Below, one piece after another: positions 39,879 to 50,118 of a stretch of DNA of 64,000 nt (its first letter is position 1; every line of letters begins with the position of its first letter). The DNA is from Chitinophaga sedimenti (GTDB taxonomy: Bacteria; Bacteroidota; Bacteroidia; Chitinophagales; Chitinophagaceae): contig NZ_JAKUKA010000001.1 of NCBI RefSeq assembly GCF_023156195.1, positions 2,170,001 to 2,234,000 on the forward strand, written 5' to 3'. The notes beneath the pieces were generated by a model. The model was not told the DNA's origin and did no database searches. It worked only from the letters and a program-made list of their open reading frames with translations. The position numbers were made by a program, and so were the translations under genes.

Positions 39879-41413
39879 ATGAAGACAACTAAACACCGGG
39901 TGATAGTCAAACTGCTTGTTAGTATGCTTATACTCCTGACGGCGTGCTGGTCTTCCTGCCAAAAACAATCTAATGACAGCCCCGCCGAGTTACCAGGAAC
40001 GCTTTCCTTTGTTGATACCACCCAAATAACAGACGGCACTGTAAGGCAATTTGCACGAGCAATTCTAAAACAAAACCGTCAACTTAAATTCCTGGAATAC
40101 TTTGTTCAGGAAAATGGCGTACCGATATGGGAGCAGTCCATAAGAACTCAGAATAAGGACAAAGCAATGCTTTTCGTTCCTTTCGTTAAAAAGGGCAGTA
40201 GGTATATAACAGGTTTTATAAAAGGAGTAAAAGTACCGGACGGAAATTTTCACTTTGAAATTTACCGTGTGGACCTTATGACTGCTTACGTTAATTCACC
40301 GAAGAAGCGGGAATTGGAACCGGCGATGATCCGCGCACTATTCAACCATTTCAATAATGCAGTTTTCGAGCAGCCCATGCCCTTTTTAAAAAGATATCTG
40401 CACAGCAGGCATTTGCATACGACATAAAGCTCAACAACCCGATCCAACCTAACGCGAAGACAAATGGCAAGTTATACTTACAGTATAAAAAACCGCCAAT
40501 TATAAATGCGAGCATAGAATGCGTTGAAATTTACGAAGAATACGAGGTCTGGAACGATCCGGACGGCGATGAAGATCCGTGTGACTGCAGTGGAAATGAA
40601 GAATTTTGGTATATGGCCGTTGACATCAGGGTTCACTGCTACCAGACTGGCGGTGGCGGCGGTGGTGGAACTGGCGGCAATGATCCTTACGAATATTGGT
40701 ATGATTGGGAGTGCGAATGTAACAGGAGGTTCGGCGGAACCTGGTGGATTGGCGACGACCCGTCATATGAGGCCTATGATGTTTGGGTTGCCCCACCAGA
40801 GGACGGCCGAACATCTATCAACCTCAATAACTACCTGCAAAACTTCGACCATACCGCCGGCAGTACTTACAAAATCACCTTAGCCGTGGATCAGCCCACA
40901 CCGGGCAGCAGGACGGTGTACACCATTGAAACAAACCCTCTTGTACCTAGAGAAAGAAGCTCAAATTCAAGAGTAGATATAGGGCATGCATTTCTTACGA
41001 TAGAACAAACCAAGCCTAACGGGACAATTGTAAAGCGATCTTTAGGTTTTTACCCCGACGCCATTGTTTTTCCCAAAAAGCCGCAAGGTGACGGGGTATT
41101 CTATAATGACGAGCAGCAGTATTTTGACGTGAGTTTAACTACAACACTCAGCGAAAGCAATTTCTTCGCCGTCATCAACTATCTGAAATCGCATGCTACA
41201 GAGAAGTATAATCTTAATACTAAAAACTGTGTCTCGAAATGCGTGGAGGCGCTGAACTCGGTGGGGCTTAACATTCCGGAGACCGAAGGTGAATGGCCGT
41301 TCGGCGCTGGCATGAATCCTGGTGACCTGGGAGAAGATATAAGGGGAATGATATTAGGCCCCAGCCAAACCAGAAACCTTTCTGGCGGAACGGCACCGCC
41401 AAATCAAAACTAG
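39879..41413 (+). CDS. large lipoprotein with papain-like (NlpC/PPPDE-type) C-terminal domain (one frameshift)
   Basis: About 511 residues after adding an A near 40389-40393, giving PFLKKISAQQAFAYDIKLNN. The lipobox is LLTACWSSC. The N-terminal half is of unknown fold, then comes an acidic/cysteine segment (DEDPCDCSGNEE), a poly-Gly linker near residue 255 and CECNRRFGG. The C-terminal domain shows His in DIGHAFLTIEQ and Cys in NTKNCVSKCVEALNSVG, the order of permuted papain-like hydrolases. AT-rich. A small lipoprotein gene follows, so an effector/partner or envelope-hydrolase role is possible. Confidence 0.65.
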
Positions 41414-41454
41414 CACGACATTGATAAATTCCTTAAATTGAATAAATAACTGTT

Positions 41455-41873
41455 ATGAGAAATCTTCTATTTTCAATGAGCGCAGCCGCTATTGTAATAT
41501 TTACATTTATTTCCTGCGCTCAGCCAGCTAAAAAGCTGAAGTCTATAATGCTGTACAATACTACCCCGTTAAACAAGCATGCCAGAGACGTTAAAAAAGT
41601 GAATTAGCGGTATATCCGAAAAAGGAGATAACTGATACAGCTATACTTAACGTAGTGGGTAACGCGGAGGCGGCGAAGGAAATGGTGATTTGGAAAGGGT
41701 ATTTGATTGCCGAGTTCTTTTATAGCGACGGGAGTTCTAAGCTGGTGGAAGTTAGTAGGTTTGGGGGATTTTATTATATGGATGGGGAGACATATGTTCC
41801 TGTCGATGGGGATGCAAACAGTAGTTGGAAGCTAGAAGTAGGTGACCTTATTAATAACCATCCGTATAAATAG
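41455..41873 (+). CDS. small lipoprotein, partner of the papain-like lipoprotein (one frameshift)
   Basis: About 139 residues after adding an A near 41595-41600, which gives DVKKSELAVYPKKEITDTA. The lipobox is FTFISCAQ. The second half is beta-rich (MVIWKGYLIAEFFYSDGSSKLVEV, GGFYYMDGETYVPV). It starts 41 bases after the preceding gene and is probably cotranscribed. I do not recognise the family. An immunity-like or chaperone-like role for its neighbour is speculation. Confidence 0.6.
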
Positions 41874-41927
41874 TACAAACTAATTTTTGTATCCATACTT
41901 TTATGCAAGGATCCGATGTAAATAATT

Positions 41928-41962
41928 AAGGCCATTCAGATCGGCAAGATCCGAATGGCCTT
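41928..41962 (+). terminator. terminator after the lipoprotein pair
   Basis: AAGGCCATTC (41928-41937) pairs with GAATGGCCTT (41953-41962), with an inner GATC/GATC stem, ending in TTT. It probably serves the plus-strand pair. From 41963 to 42111 I see nothing else. Confidence 0.75.
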
Positions 41963-42111
41963 TGGTAATATCGAAACTGACTATTTGCTAGGCAGCAGAT
42001 CGTGCAAGATCACAGTAGCAAGATTTTAATCCTCACGCCGAAATCTCATCATCCCTAGTATATACTTATGGTGTTAGAACCACTCAACATTTAATCAATA
42101 CTGCCTCTGTG

Positions 42112-45100
42112 CTAGCTCGTCTTCTTTACCAGAGAGGTGGAACCGATAGCTCTTTGCTCTTGGATTTTTATATTGAGAAGCGCGCAAATTTGTTGCTTCC
42201 TCTCGATCGCGACATCGTACATATGTAGATAATCAACCACGAGATTTTGTATTGTTGCAAAAGCTAGAGGATTTTTCTCGTTTTGAATCTTTAACTGTTC
42301 TAGCTGTTGATATGGAAAGCCGTCAAAATGAGCCAATTCAATCCCTAACTTAGCCAACTTATAAGAATTATTTGGATATCGTTCTATCAATTCTTGGAAA
42401 GTTTTAGACAACTTCTCACTGCCAATTGAATTAATTATATTCTTTAAAACTCCGAAAGTTGATGTAGCGCAAAGCGTGAAAATAAAATTTTTAGTAATGT
42501 TTTGTATATCTAATTTATTCAGTTTCTCGCGTATGAAACGTTTATGAATGAGTGACTTAACATGATCAACAATATCCAGTTCACTGTTCTTCACCATTTT
42601 GAAATGATGGCCCAAGGTTCTTAAGCCGAGACCAAAGGTTTCTTCAGCAAGGCGTAATTTATCCTTCCCGACGATTTCTCCCCAATTTTTCTTGGTTATC
42701 AGACCGATTATAGATATCGTCCTCATCGCTTTGGTTAGCAAAGCAAGAGTATTTATTGAGTTAACATCCTCATTTAAATCATAATCCACATCTTCTTTAC
42801 GATTTGTCTCAAACTCACGCTCAATTTTATCCAATGCCTCCTGTTCCAGGAGATCCTCATCACGTGCTTCATCAACATCAATGTTCTGATAAACCAATTC
42901 CGGCAGGGTCGATTGTAAATCATTTATAAAGTTTACATCATCTTCCAGTAGTGCCATATCATCCTCGGAAAAAATCAACTTAGCTTTCTCAAGTAGCTTC
43001 TCAATTATGTAAGGATTCTTTGACTGGTGTGTTAAAAAAAGGATTATGTTTGAATATTCATCTCTATACATTCGCTCAGCCATTCGATCTATCAACTCTT
43101 TAACGTGTGCATCGTCAATATTATCTGAAAAATACTTCGCTACAAAAAAATAGTAAATGTACTTATACGTTACCGATATGCTCCGCTCCTTTGATGGCTT
43201 GAAGATACGCCCCTTCACAAGTACATCAAAAACTGTAACAGGATTTAATTTACCAAGTGAATATTTTTCTTCGTGGTGAGCAAGAAATTTCTTAAACCCT
43301 TCAAATTCGACTGGTTGAAATCTTATCTTTTCCGAGAACAGAAAATAGCAATATTCCTTACACAAGCCCAAATAGAATCCCAAATCCTCCGGATCAGATA
43401 AGGACTTTTTCAGATAGCTCTTTATCAGCATTTCGTAATAATACGCGTGCAGATTATTTTGCGTCGATTCCTGCTGTCCTGTTTCCATAGCCTGCAGTAT
43501 CGAAAGAATATAAATCGGATAGGCAGGAATCAAGTTCTTTCCAATAATAGAAGATATGTTTTCAGAAGCGATATCAACTGCACGCAAGAACTCATTCTTC
43601 TCCCCATTATCTAAATACTCTTTGCCCAACCGGTACCATTTTATAATCATATCATTACGAAGCTTCGGGCCAAATTCAGTTAGCAAATATCTATCAAACA
43701 ATTCAAATGGATCCACTATCCGATTATGCGAGTCCGTAAAAGAATCAAACTGCATAAGCTCATCGCCACATATGATAATATATTCAAACAACTTCGCGAG
43801 ATTATGGATTAATGCTGGCTTTCCAGTGGTGTATTTAAACTTATGTAAGTCGTCAACCAAAAGAACAATCTTAGTGAAATCGATTTGATCAAAGCGACCG
43901 TCAAGCTCGTCATATTGAGCTGAGAATTGCTTTATTATAAGATGCTTCAGTTTTTCCAAAGTAACGTCTGATATTTGCGCCCCTGATATATATACAGGAA
44001 AATATCCATTATTATAGAACTTCTTATAGGCTGATTTTATAAGGGCTGTTTTGCCTGAACTATCTGCTCCATAAATAACCTTTTTTAATGATTGGACTCC
44101 ATCATCTATATGCAGCACTTCAGCCGAGTTTACATACTTGTGAAATTTTTGCTTTTTTTTTCGTTACGTATCGTAATGTCGTTTAATGTAGGCGGTATAT
44201 ATATGTCGGAAAGAAGAATTTCATCGATACTACTGTGTATGAAAGTTGCTCCAGGATTCTCCAAGTCATTCCAAAAGTCTCTTTTAACCTGAAAAAGCTT
44301 TGTTTTCAACTTCTTATTCTTTTCGATTAATTTATCCATTTGGGATTTCCTGACGTAAACACCATCATGATTGTAGCCATAATTTTGAATCGACAACTCT
44401 AAAGAATTGAGATTAACATTTATGACATTAAAGTTGCTGGCATGCATCAAATTTGAATCTTGCAGTACTCCGGCTTCAATATGAACAGTTTCATAATCCT
44501 TTCCAAGATCGGAGAATACAGAAACTCGCTCTTGGTGTTCATGGCCCGTTATTACGACATCGGACATCTTGGTAAGCGCTTCCCGGAAGACTTTAGAGTT
44601 TTCGGGGTTTGCCAATTAAAAGGGTGATGTACGATCGAAAAACTCAAAACATTATCAACATTTGGCACTGAGTCCTCAAGGTAATCAATAGGAAAACCCA
44701 TAGTACCTATGTTTTCGTGAAGCGCTGAATGCCATGCGGAATTGAAACAATTAAATTTTATGACTTTTTCACCAACCTTGAACGTTTCAATCTTGAGTAG
44801 TTTATTGTCAAAAACAATATCGCTACGATTTTTCTTAGGCTTGATAAAATCAAAAAGTTCGTCAGGGGTTCACAACATATTTCGATTGAATTTTCATCTA
44901 AATCACCGAACCCGTTCTGGGAGAAGTTACGAAGAAGAACAGACCTTATTTTCTCCTTCGACTGATCGAAATAGCAGTCATGATTTCCAGGAACGAACAC
45001 AAAAAGGGTTGCTGTTTGCAGTAATCCTCGATTAGCTTGTACAATTCGTTAAAAATTTTCTTAGCTACACTGTACTCCTCAACTTTTCCTGAAAAGGCGA

Positions 45101-45283
45101 TATCGCCGCTGACCAGTATGAAAATCGCCTCCTTCCCTATCAACTCATTTTTTACAGCTTCAAAAAGTTTGGGAATCCTACTTGAAATTACATTTTTGCG
45201 ACTTTGAGGTGTATGTCGCTGAGGTGCAGAATTGAAATTTCCATTACGTGTTTAACAAAAGGTTTATTAACAATAGTTGTCAT
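42112..45283 (-). CDS. metallophosphoesterase fused to P-loop (STAND-like) NTPase, defence candidate (five frameshifts)
   Basis: The repaired protein has about 1,058 residues. Residues 1-370 are a calcineurin-like phosphoesterase with every metal-site motif: LHLSDIHLK, LVSGDIAFSGK, VPGNHDCYFD, SIVHHPFNW, VITGHEHQE. A P-loop ATPase follows, with Walker A YGADSSGKTAL and Walker B KIVLLVDDLHKF, then a winged-helix-like and long helical C-terminus (about 600 residues). One base is missing at 45203-45205, 45001-45005, 44865-44868, 44604-44607 and in the T run 44154-44161. AT-rich and stand-alone. The layout of effector, NTPase and helical sensor matches NTPase-based phage-defence proteins. ATG 45244 is an alternative start. 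Confidence 0.75.
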
Positions 45284-45840
45284 TAAAGTTACTTCGATGG
45301 CAGGCAGACCTGATCCAAATAACTATAGGGATAGTGGTTTACTTAAGATGGTTAAAACTAATTGGAGAGACGCCATTCTAACATTAGGCAGCTTAATCGA
45401 ACAAACGTAATTAAGCAAAATAAGATTTTTTATCGACATTTCATTACAGAATTTGCATTCCAGCCGCTTTTCCGCCAGCGCCATCATTTTTGCTCATTTA
45501 CGCTATAAATAGTTTTTGATTGCGTTTTTCGATGAAAGCAATTGATAAACAACAACCATATAAAGTAAACAAATACAAATGCAACTATTAGTCAGCGTTT
45601 TATATTATAGCTAACGCCATTGTAACTTATACATTTCCCTGTGGCAATCAATAACCTGAACCTGAATTTTCGCCGCTACCGCAATAAGAAAAATGCAAAT
45701 GGCGGTTCGCGAAAAGTCCCTTCTCTTATTTTTTTCAGATCATCCAGGTTTGAAAACCTTAACCATCCGTTTGATTATCGTTAACACCCCCCTCCTCCCC
45801 CACCCGACCTTTGTACCAGCCAAAAAACAATACTTCAGTC
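45284..45840. other. AT-rich intergenic region with repeat copy 2
   Basis: No gene is supported. Positions 45742-45780 repeat the element at 28279-28317 and contain a near-palindrome GGTTTGAAAACC. A -7-like ACCTTTG near 45808-45814 may serve the hydrolase gene at 45841. The left half (45284-45600) should carry the promoter of the phosphoesterase-NTPase gene, but I see no clear box. Confidence 0.5.
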
Positions 45841-46849
45841 ATGAAAAGACTAATCACTTACATCGCCGCGTCCCTGCTACTCCTCGGACACGCCAATGCA
45901 CAAAAACCAACAGATATGGAATATTACACCTTCCAGCTAAGCGATAAAGTCACCCGCCAGAAAGTAACCTTCACCAACCGTTACGGCATTACGCTATCCG
46001 GCGACCTGTACCTCCCCAAAAACAAAGGCACACAACTCCTAGAAGCCACGGCGATCAGCGGCCCATTCGGCGCCGTAAAAGAGCAATCCTCCGGCCTGTA
46101 CGCACAGCAAATGGCGGAACGCGGCTTTGCCACCCTCGCCTTCGACCCCTCCTTCACCGGCGAAAGTGGTGGAACGCCCCGTAATGTAGCCTCCCCGATA
46201 TCAACACGGAAGATTTCAGTGCGGCGGTTGACTTCACGGGCTTACAGGCAGCGGTAGACAGAAACCACATCGGCATTATCGGCATCTGCGGTTACGGCGG
46301 CATGGGCTTAAACGCCGCAGCCGTAGACAAACGCGTGAAAGCCGTGGCCACAACCAGCATGTACGATATGTCCCGCGTAATGGCGAAAGGACTGAACGAC
46401 AGCCAAACGCCGGAACAACGGCAGGCAGCACTGCAACAGATGAGCGAGCAGCGTTGGAAAGATGCCGCGGCTCCCGGCCCCCGCATTCTGCCCCAAACGC
46501 TCGAGGGCAATACCAACCCAGTTACAGCGGAGTTTTTCGACTATTACCGTACGCCGCGTGGCTTTCATAAAAACTCACCTAATTCAACCGGTTCTGGACA
46601 GCCACCATGCCCTTGTCTTTTATGAACATGCCCTTGCTGAGCTACATTAAGGAGATTGCCCCGAGGCCAATATTGCTGATTGCCGGGGAAGACGCGCACT
46701 CCCGCTACTTCAGCGAAGACATCTATAAAGCAGCGGCCGAACCAAAGGAGCTCATGATCATTCCAAACGCGAATCACGTGGATTTATACGACAGGATGAA
46801 CATCATTGCTTTCGATAAGCTGGAAGCGTTCTTCAGGAAGAATTTATAA
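45841..46849 (+). CDS. alpha/beta hydrolase, secreted (two frameshifts)
   Basis: Signal peptide (LITYIAASLLLLGHANAQ), then a dienelactone-hydrolase-like alpha/beta fold: ITLSGDLYLPKNKG, AISGPFGAVKEQSSGLYAQQMAERGF, LAFDPSFTGESGGTPR, nucleophile-elbow region GIIGICGYGGMGLNAA (Cys at the usual Ser position), and C-terminal RPILLIAGEDAHSR and NANHVDLYDR with Asp and His. One base is missing at the C run near 46195-46198 and in the AA near 46586. About 336 residues. The substrate is unknown. Confidence 0.85.
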
Positions 46850-46892
46850 AAAAGAGGCGCATCCTCCGCATTGATTTCCTTAACTTTAGTAT

Positions 46893-47764
46893 ATGAACCG
46901 CAACAACACCTCCCGGTCAGTTTCCGAATACAACAACAACCTTAAGCTAAAGGGTTTCAACGCCTTTCAGATCGAGGGCGACGGCCAGGCGACGAGGATA
47001 TATAGCCGGAAAGATTTTTATAAGATCTGCCTCACAACCGGGAAAAGCAGGATCCATTATGCCGACCGGAGTTATGAAATGGACGGCACCATCCTGTTCT
47101 TCGGCAACCCGCATATTCCCTACTCCTGGGAAACGATATCTTCCAGTTATGTAGGGTACACCTGCCTGTTTTCGGAGGAATTTTTTAAACAGTCGGAGCG
47201 GTCAGAAAGCCTGCAGCAATCGCCGTTCTTCAAGATCGGCGGCACACCTATTCTGCATATCGATGAAACACAACGGGCATTCCTCAACTCGTTGTTCATT
47301 AAAATGATAGAGGAACAGCAAACAGATTATACGTATAAGGACGAATTGATCCACAACTATATTAACCTGATCATTCACGAATCGCTGAAACTGCAGCCCT
47401 CCGAGCACTACGACAAACACACCAACGCATCGTCGCGCATCACCGCCGTATTCCTGGAATTGCTGGAACGCCAGTTCCCCATCGAAACGGCAGATCATCC
47501 GCTGACGCTGAGAAGTGCACAGGACTATGCGCGGGAGTTGTCCGTACACGTAAACTACTTAAACCGCGCGGTAAAGGATACCACCGGCAAATCCACCACC
47601 GCACACATTTCGGAGCGCATCATTGCGGAGGCTAAAGCATTGCTGCACCATACGGAATGGAACATTGCGGACATAGCCTATGCGCTCGGTTATGAGTATC
47701 CGACCTATTTCAACAACTTCTTCAAAAGATAACGGGTACCAATCCCAAATCGCTGCGGGCTTAA
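46893..47764 (+). CDS. AraC-family regulator (one frameshift at the end)
   Basis: About 290 residues. The N-terminal cupin-like sensor (FQIEGDGQATRIYSRKDFYK, MDGTILFFGNPHIPYSWE) precedes the HTH pair (ARELSVHVNYLNRAVKDTTGKST, WNIADIAYALGYEYPTYFNNFFKR). As read it stops at 47732. One A added in the run 47724-47727 gives the normal AraC end KKITGTNPKSLRA. It sits between the hydrolase and cupin genes in the same direction and may control one or both. Confidence 0.9.
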
Positions 47765-47774
47765 ATCATCACAT

Positions 47775-48185
47775 ATGGAAATTACAAGAACAGGCACCAA
47801 ACCCTCCGTAAAAGGACCAGCCGACTGGTTCACCGGCAACGTACGCATCGACACTTTATTCGATCCCAATGGCACCCGACGTGCCGCGGCCGCCAGCGTC
47901 ACGTTTGAACCGGGAGCACGCACCGCCTGGCATACGCATCCGCTCGGACAAACGATCATCATCACCGCGGGTTGTGGATTGGTACAACGCGAAGGCGGCC
48001 CGGTAGAAAAGGTGTATCCCGGCGATATCGTCTGGTTCGAGGCCAATGAAAAACACTGGCACGGCGCCACGCCCACGAACGGCATGACGCATATTGCCAC
48101 ACAGGAAAACCTCAACGGCAAAGTGGTAGACTGGCTGGAACAGGTGAGTGAGGAGGAATACGGGGCCGTTCTTCTTGCCAAATGA
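47775..48185 (+). CDS. cupin-domain protein
   Basis: 136 residues with a complete cupin: RTAWHTHPLGQTIIITAGCGL (motif 1, metal His residues) and VYPGDIVWFEANEKHWHGA (motif 2). Similar small cupins are annotated as (R)-mandelonitrile lyase or as quercetinase-like proteins. The actual substrate is not predictable. It follows the AraC gene by 10 bases. Its stop codon lies inside the palindrome of the next promoter. Confidence 0.88.
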   Translation: MEITRTGTKPSVKGPADWFTGNVRIDTLFDPNGTRRAAAASVTFEPGARTAWHTHPLGQTIIITAGCGLVQREGGPVEKVYPGDIVWFEANEKHWHGATPTNGMTHIATQENLNGKVVDWLEQVSEEEYGAVLLAK

Positions 48186-48218
48186 CAAGCCCACTTCCGC
48201 CAGATCTCCCTACCTTCG
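48175..48218 (+). promoter_or_regulatory. Crp/Fnr-type promoter of the crp gene at 48223 (site 1)
   Basis: TTGCCAAATGACAA (48175-48188) is a near-perfect palindrome, followed after exactly 22 nt by the -7-like TACCTTCG (48211-48218). Its match to sites at 48801 and 57347 suggests autoregulation by the following gene. Confidence 0.65.
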
Positions 48219-48222
48219 CCCC

Positions 48223-48792
48223 ATGAATGACCTGATCCAATACCTCCGGCAGTACGGTCGCCTCACGCAGGAACAATGCGGCTTGATCATTGCAAAGGCC
48301 CAACCCGCCAATGTAAAGAAAGGCGCCTACTTCTCCGAAGCCGGCAGGGTATCCCGCCGTATCGGGTTCGTAACGGACGGGGTATTCAGGGTCTGTTATT
48401 ATGACCGGCACGGCGCCGACTTCACCCGCTACTTTATTTACGAACACCGCTTCGTCGCCGATATGAGCAGCTTTATGGACGAGCTGCCCTCTGCGGAGTA
48501 CATAGAAGCCGTAACAGACGCCACCGTGCTGGAATTTTCCCGGGAAGACTTTACGGCACTGGCCAACGACATTCCCGAGTGGACAGACATCTTCGCTAAA
48601 ATCACTTCCTCCGTACTCGAAAACAAAATGAAAGCCGCCGGAAATATGCTGGTACAGGATGCGCAAAGCCGTTACCTGCATTTCCTCGAGCATTACCCCG
48701 GCCTGGCGAACCGCATTCCGCAAACCATGCTGGCCTCCTACCTGGGCATTACCGCCACTTCCCTCAGCCGCATCCGCAAATCCATCCGTTAA
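48223..48792 (+). CDS. Crp/Fnr-family regulator
   Basis: 189 residues, intact. A cNMP-binding-like beta-roll (VKKGAYFSEAGRVSRRIGFVTDGVFRVCYYD, FTRYFIYEHRFVADMSSF) and the HTH ending TMLASYLGITATSLSRIRKSI. It is close in pattern to the gene at 57371 (ITRYFIDENHLV, SYIASYLGITQSSLSRIRKNI). I place the start at 48223 because the promoter at 48175-48218 lies immediately before it. Confidence 0.92.
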   Translation: MNDLIQYLRQYGRLTQEQCGLIIAKAQPANVKKGAYFSEAGRVSRRIGFVTDGVFRVCYYDRHGADFTRYFIYEHRFVADMSSFMDELPSAEYIEAVTDATVLEFSREDFTALANDIPEWTDIFAKITSSVLENKMKAAGNMLVQDAQSRYLHFLEHYPGLANRIPQTMLASYLGITATSLSRIRKSIR

Positions 48793-48800
48793 ATCGTTTC

Positions 48801-48844
48801 TTGCCATTTGGCAACTGGTATTCCATCCACCTGGAAGAAATTTG
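48801..48844 (+). promoter_or_regulatory. Crp/Fnr-type promoter ahead of purA (site 2)
   Basis: Perfect palindrome TTGCCATTTGGCAA (48801-48814), 22 nt gap, then the -7-like GAAATTTG (48837-48844). It starts 9 bases after the crp stop and ends 21 bases before the purA ATG. Confidence 0.7.
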
Positions 48845-48865
48845 CAGTACAGAACAAAAACAAAC

Positions 48866-50079
48866 ATGGCTGCAGATATTTTATTGGGCCTCCAGTGGGG
48901 CGACGAAGGAAAAGGAAAAATAGTAGATGTACTCAGCGCCAACTACGACCTCATTGCGCGTTTCCAGGGCGGCCCTAACGCCGGGCACACACTCGTGTTC
49001 GAAGGACAAAAATTCGTACTCAATACCTTACCATCGGGTATTTTTTTAGAGGGGGTGATGAACCTTATCGGCAACGGCGTAGTGATTGATCCTATCGCGC
49101 TAAAGGGAGAAATTATCCGGCTGCGCGATGCCGGTTACGACCTGTTGGCAAAAGGTAACCTGCTGATCGCGAAACGCGCACACCTTATTCTACCCACGCA
49201 TAAACTGCTGGATGCGGCGATGGAAAACGCTATGGGCGACGATAAGATAGGCACCACCGGTAAGGGCATTGGCCCGGCTTATACCGATAAGGTAGGCAGA
49301 AAAGGGCTGCGGATGGGCGACAAAGACCTGTCCGACAAATACCGCAAGCTGACAGATGAACACATCGACCAGTTGCAAAAGCAATACGGCATCACAGCAA
49401 CGCCGGATGATGATGCTTTTTCGAAGCCATTGCCTTCCTGCATCAATTCCCTTTGGTAGATGCGGAACTTGTAGTGAACGACTACCTGCAAAAAGGTAAA
49501 AAGGTATTGGCAGAAGGCGCCCAGGGCTCACTGCTCGACGTTGATTTCGGCTCCTATCCTTTTGTAACATCGTCCAATACGACTTCCGCAGGCGCCTGTA
49601 GCGGCTTAGGCATCGCCCCGCAACAGATCGGCGAGGTAATTGGCATCATGAAGGCCTATTGCACCCGCGTGGGCGGTGGCCCTTTCCCGACGGAACAGGA
49701 GAACGAGATGGGCGAATTGCTGCGCCGGAAAGGACAAGAATTTGGCGCGGTAAGCGGCCGGCCGCGACGTACCGGCTGGCTGGATTTACCCGCCTTAAAA
49801 TATGCGATGATGCTGAACGGCGTTACGCAACTGGTCATCACCAAGGCGGACGTGCTGGCCGGGATCGATAAGTTACTGGTCTGCACCCATTATGAAGAAG
49901 GAGATTACCTGCCCTACGATCACACCGGCACACCGGTGTATAAAGAGTTTGAGGGATGGCAGGATGAGCAGGAAGAAAACCTGTGGGCATATGTCCGCTT
50001 CATAGAAGCCGCCTTGGGCGTACCGGTGAAGTACTTGTCGGTAGGGCCGGACAGGAAACAAACGATTTTTCTTAATTAA
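48866..50079 (+). CDS. purA: adenylosuccinate synthetase PurA (one frameshift)
   Basis: It makes adenylosuccinate from IMP, aspartate and GTP in AMP synthesis. The repaired length of about 404 residues is close to the family norm of about 430. Signature regions: LGLQWGDEGKGKIVD (residues 7-21, catalytic Asp), QGGPNAGHT, GTTGKGIGPAYTDK, EGAQGSLLDVDFGSYPFVTSSN and RPRRTGWLDL. One T is missing in the run 49417-49421, and its addition gives DDAFFEAIAFLHQFPLVDAE. As an essential single-copy gene it shows that the shift is a sequence error rather than a mutation. Confidence 0.95.
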
Positions 50080-50086
50080 GCAAGAA

Positions 50087-50108
50087 AGGCCGGATCGTGA
50101 TCCGGCCT
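50087..50108 (-). terminator. terminator for the TolC gene / purA end
   Basis: AGGCCGGATC (50087-50096) pairs with GATCCGGCCT (50099-50108). The T-rich flank TTTCTTG lies on the minus strand, so it serves the export operon. Confidence 0.75.
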
Positions 50109-50118
50109 CCCATTCGTC

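Noticed and set aside
45204..45410. Plus-strand 68-codon frame upstream of the phosphoesterase-NTPase gene
   Set aside because: It overlaps the N-terminal coding region of the minus-strand gene, which has clear catalytic motifs.
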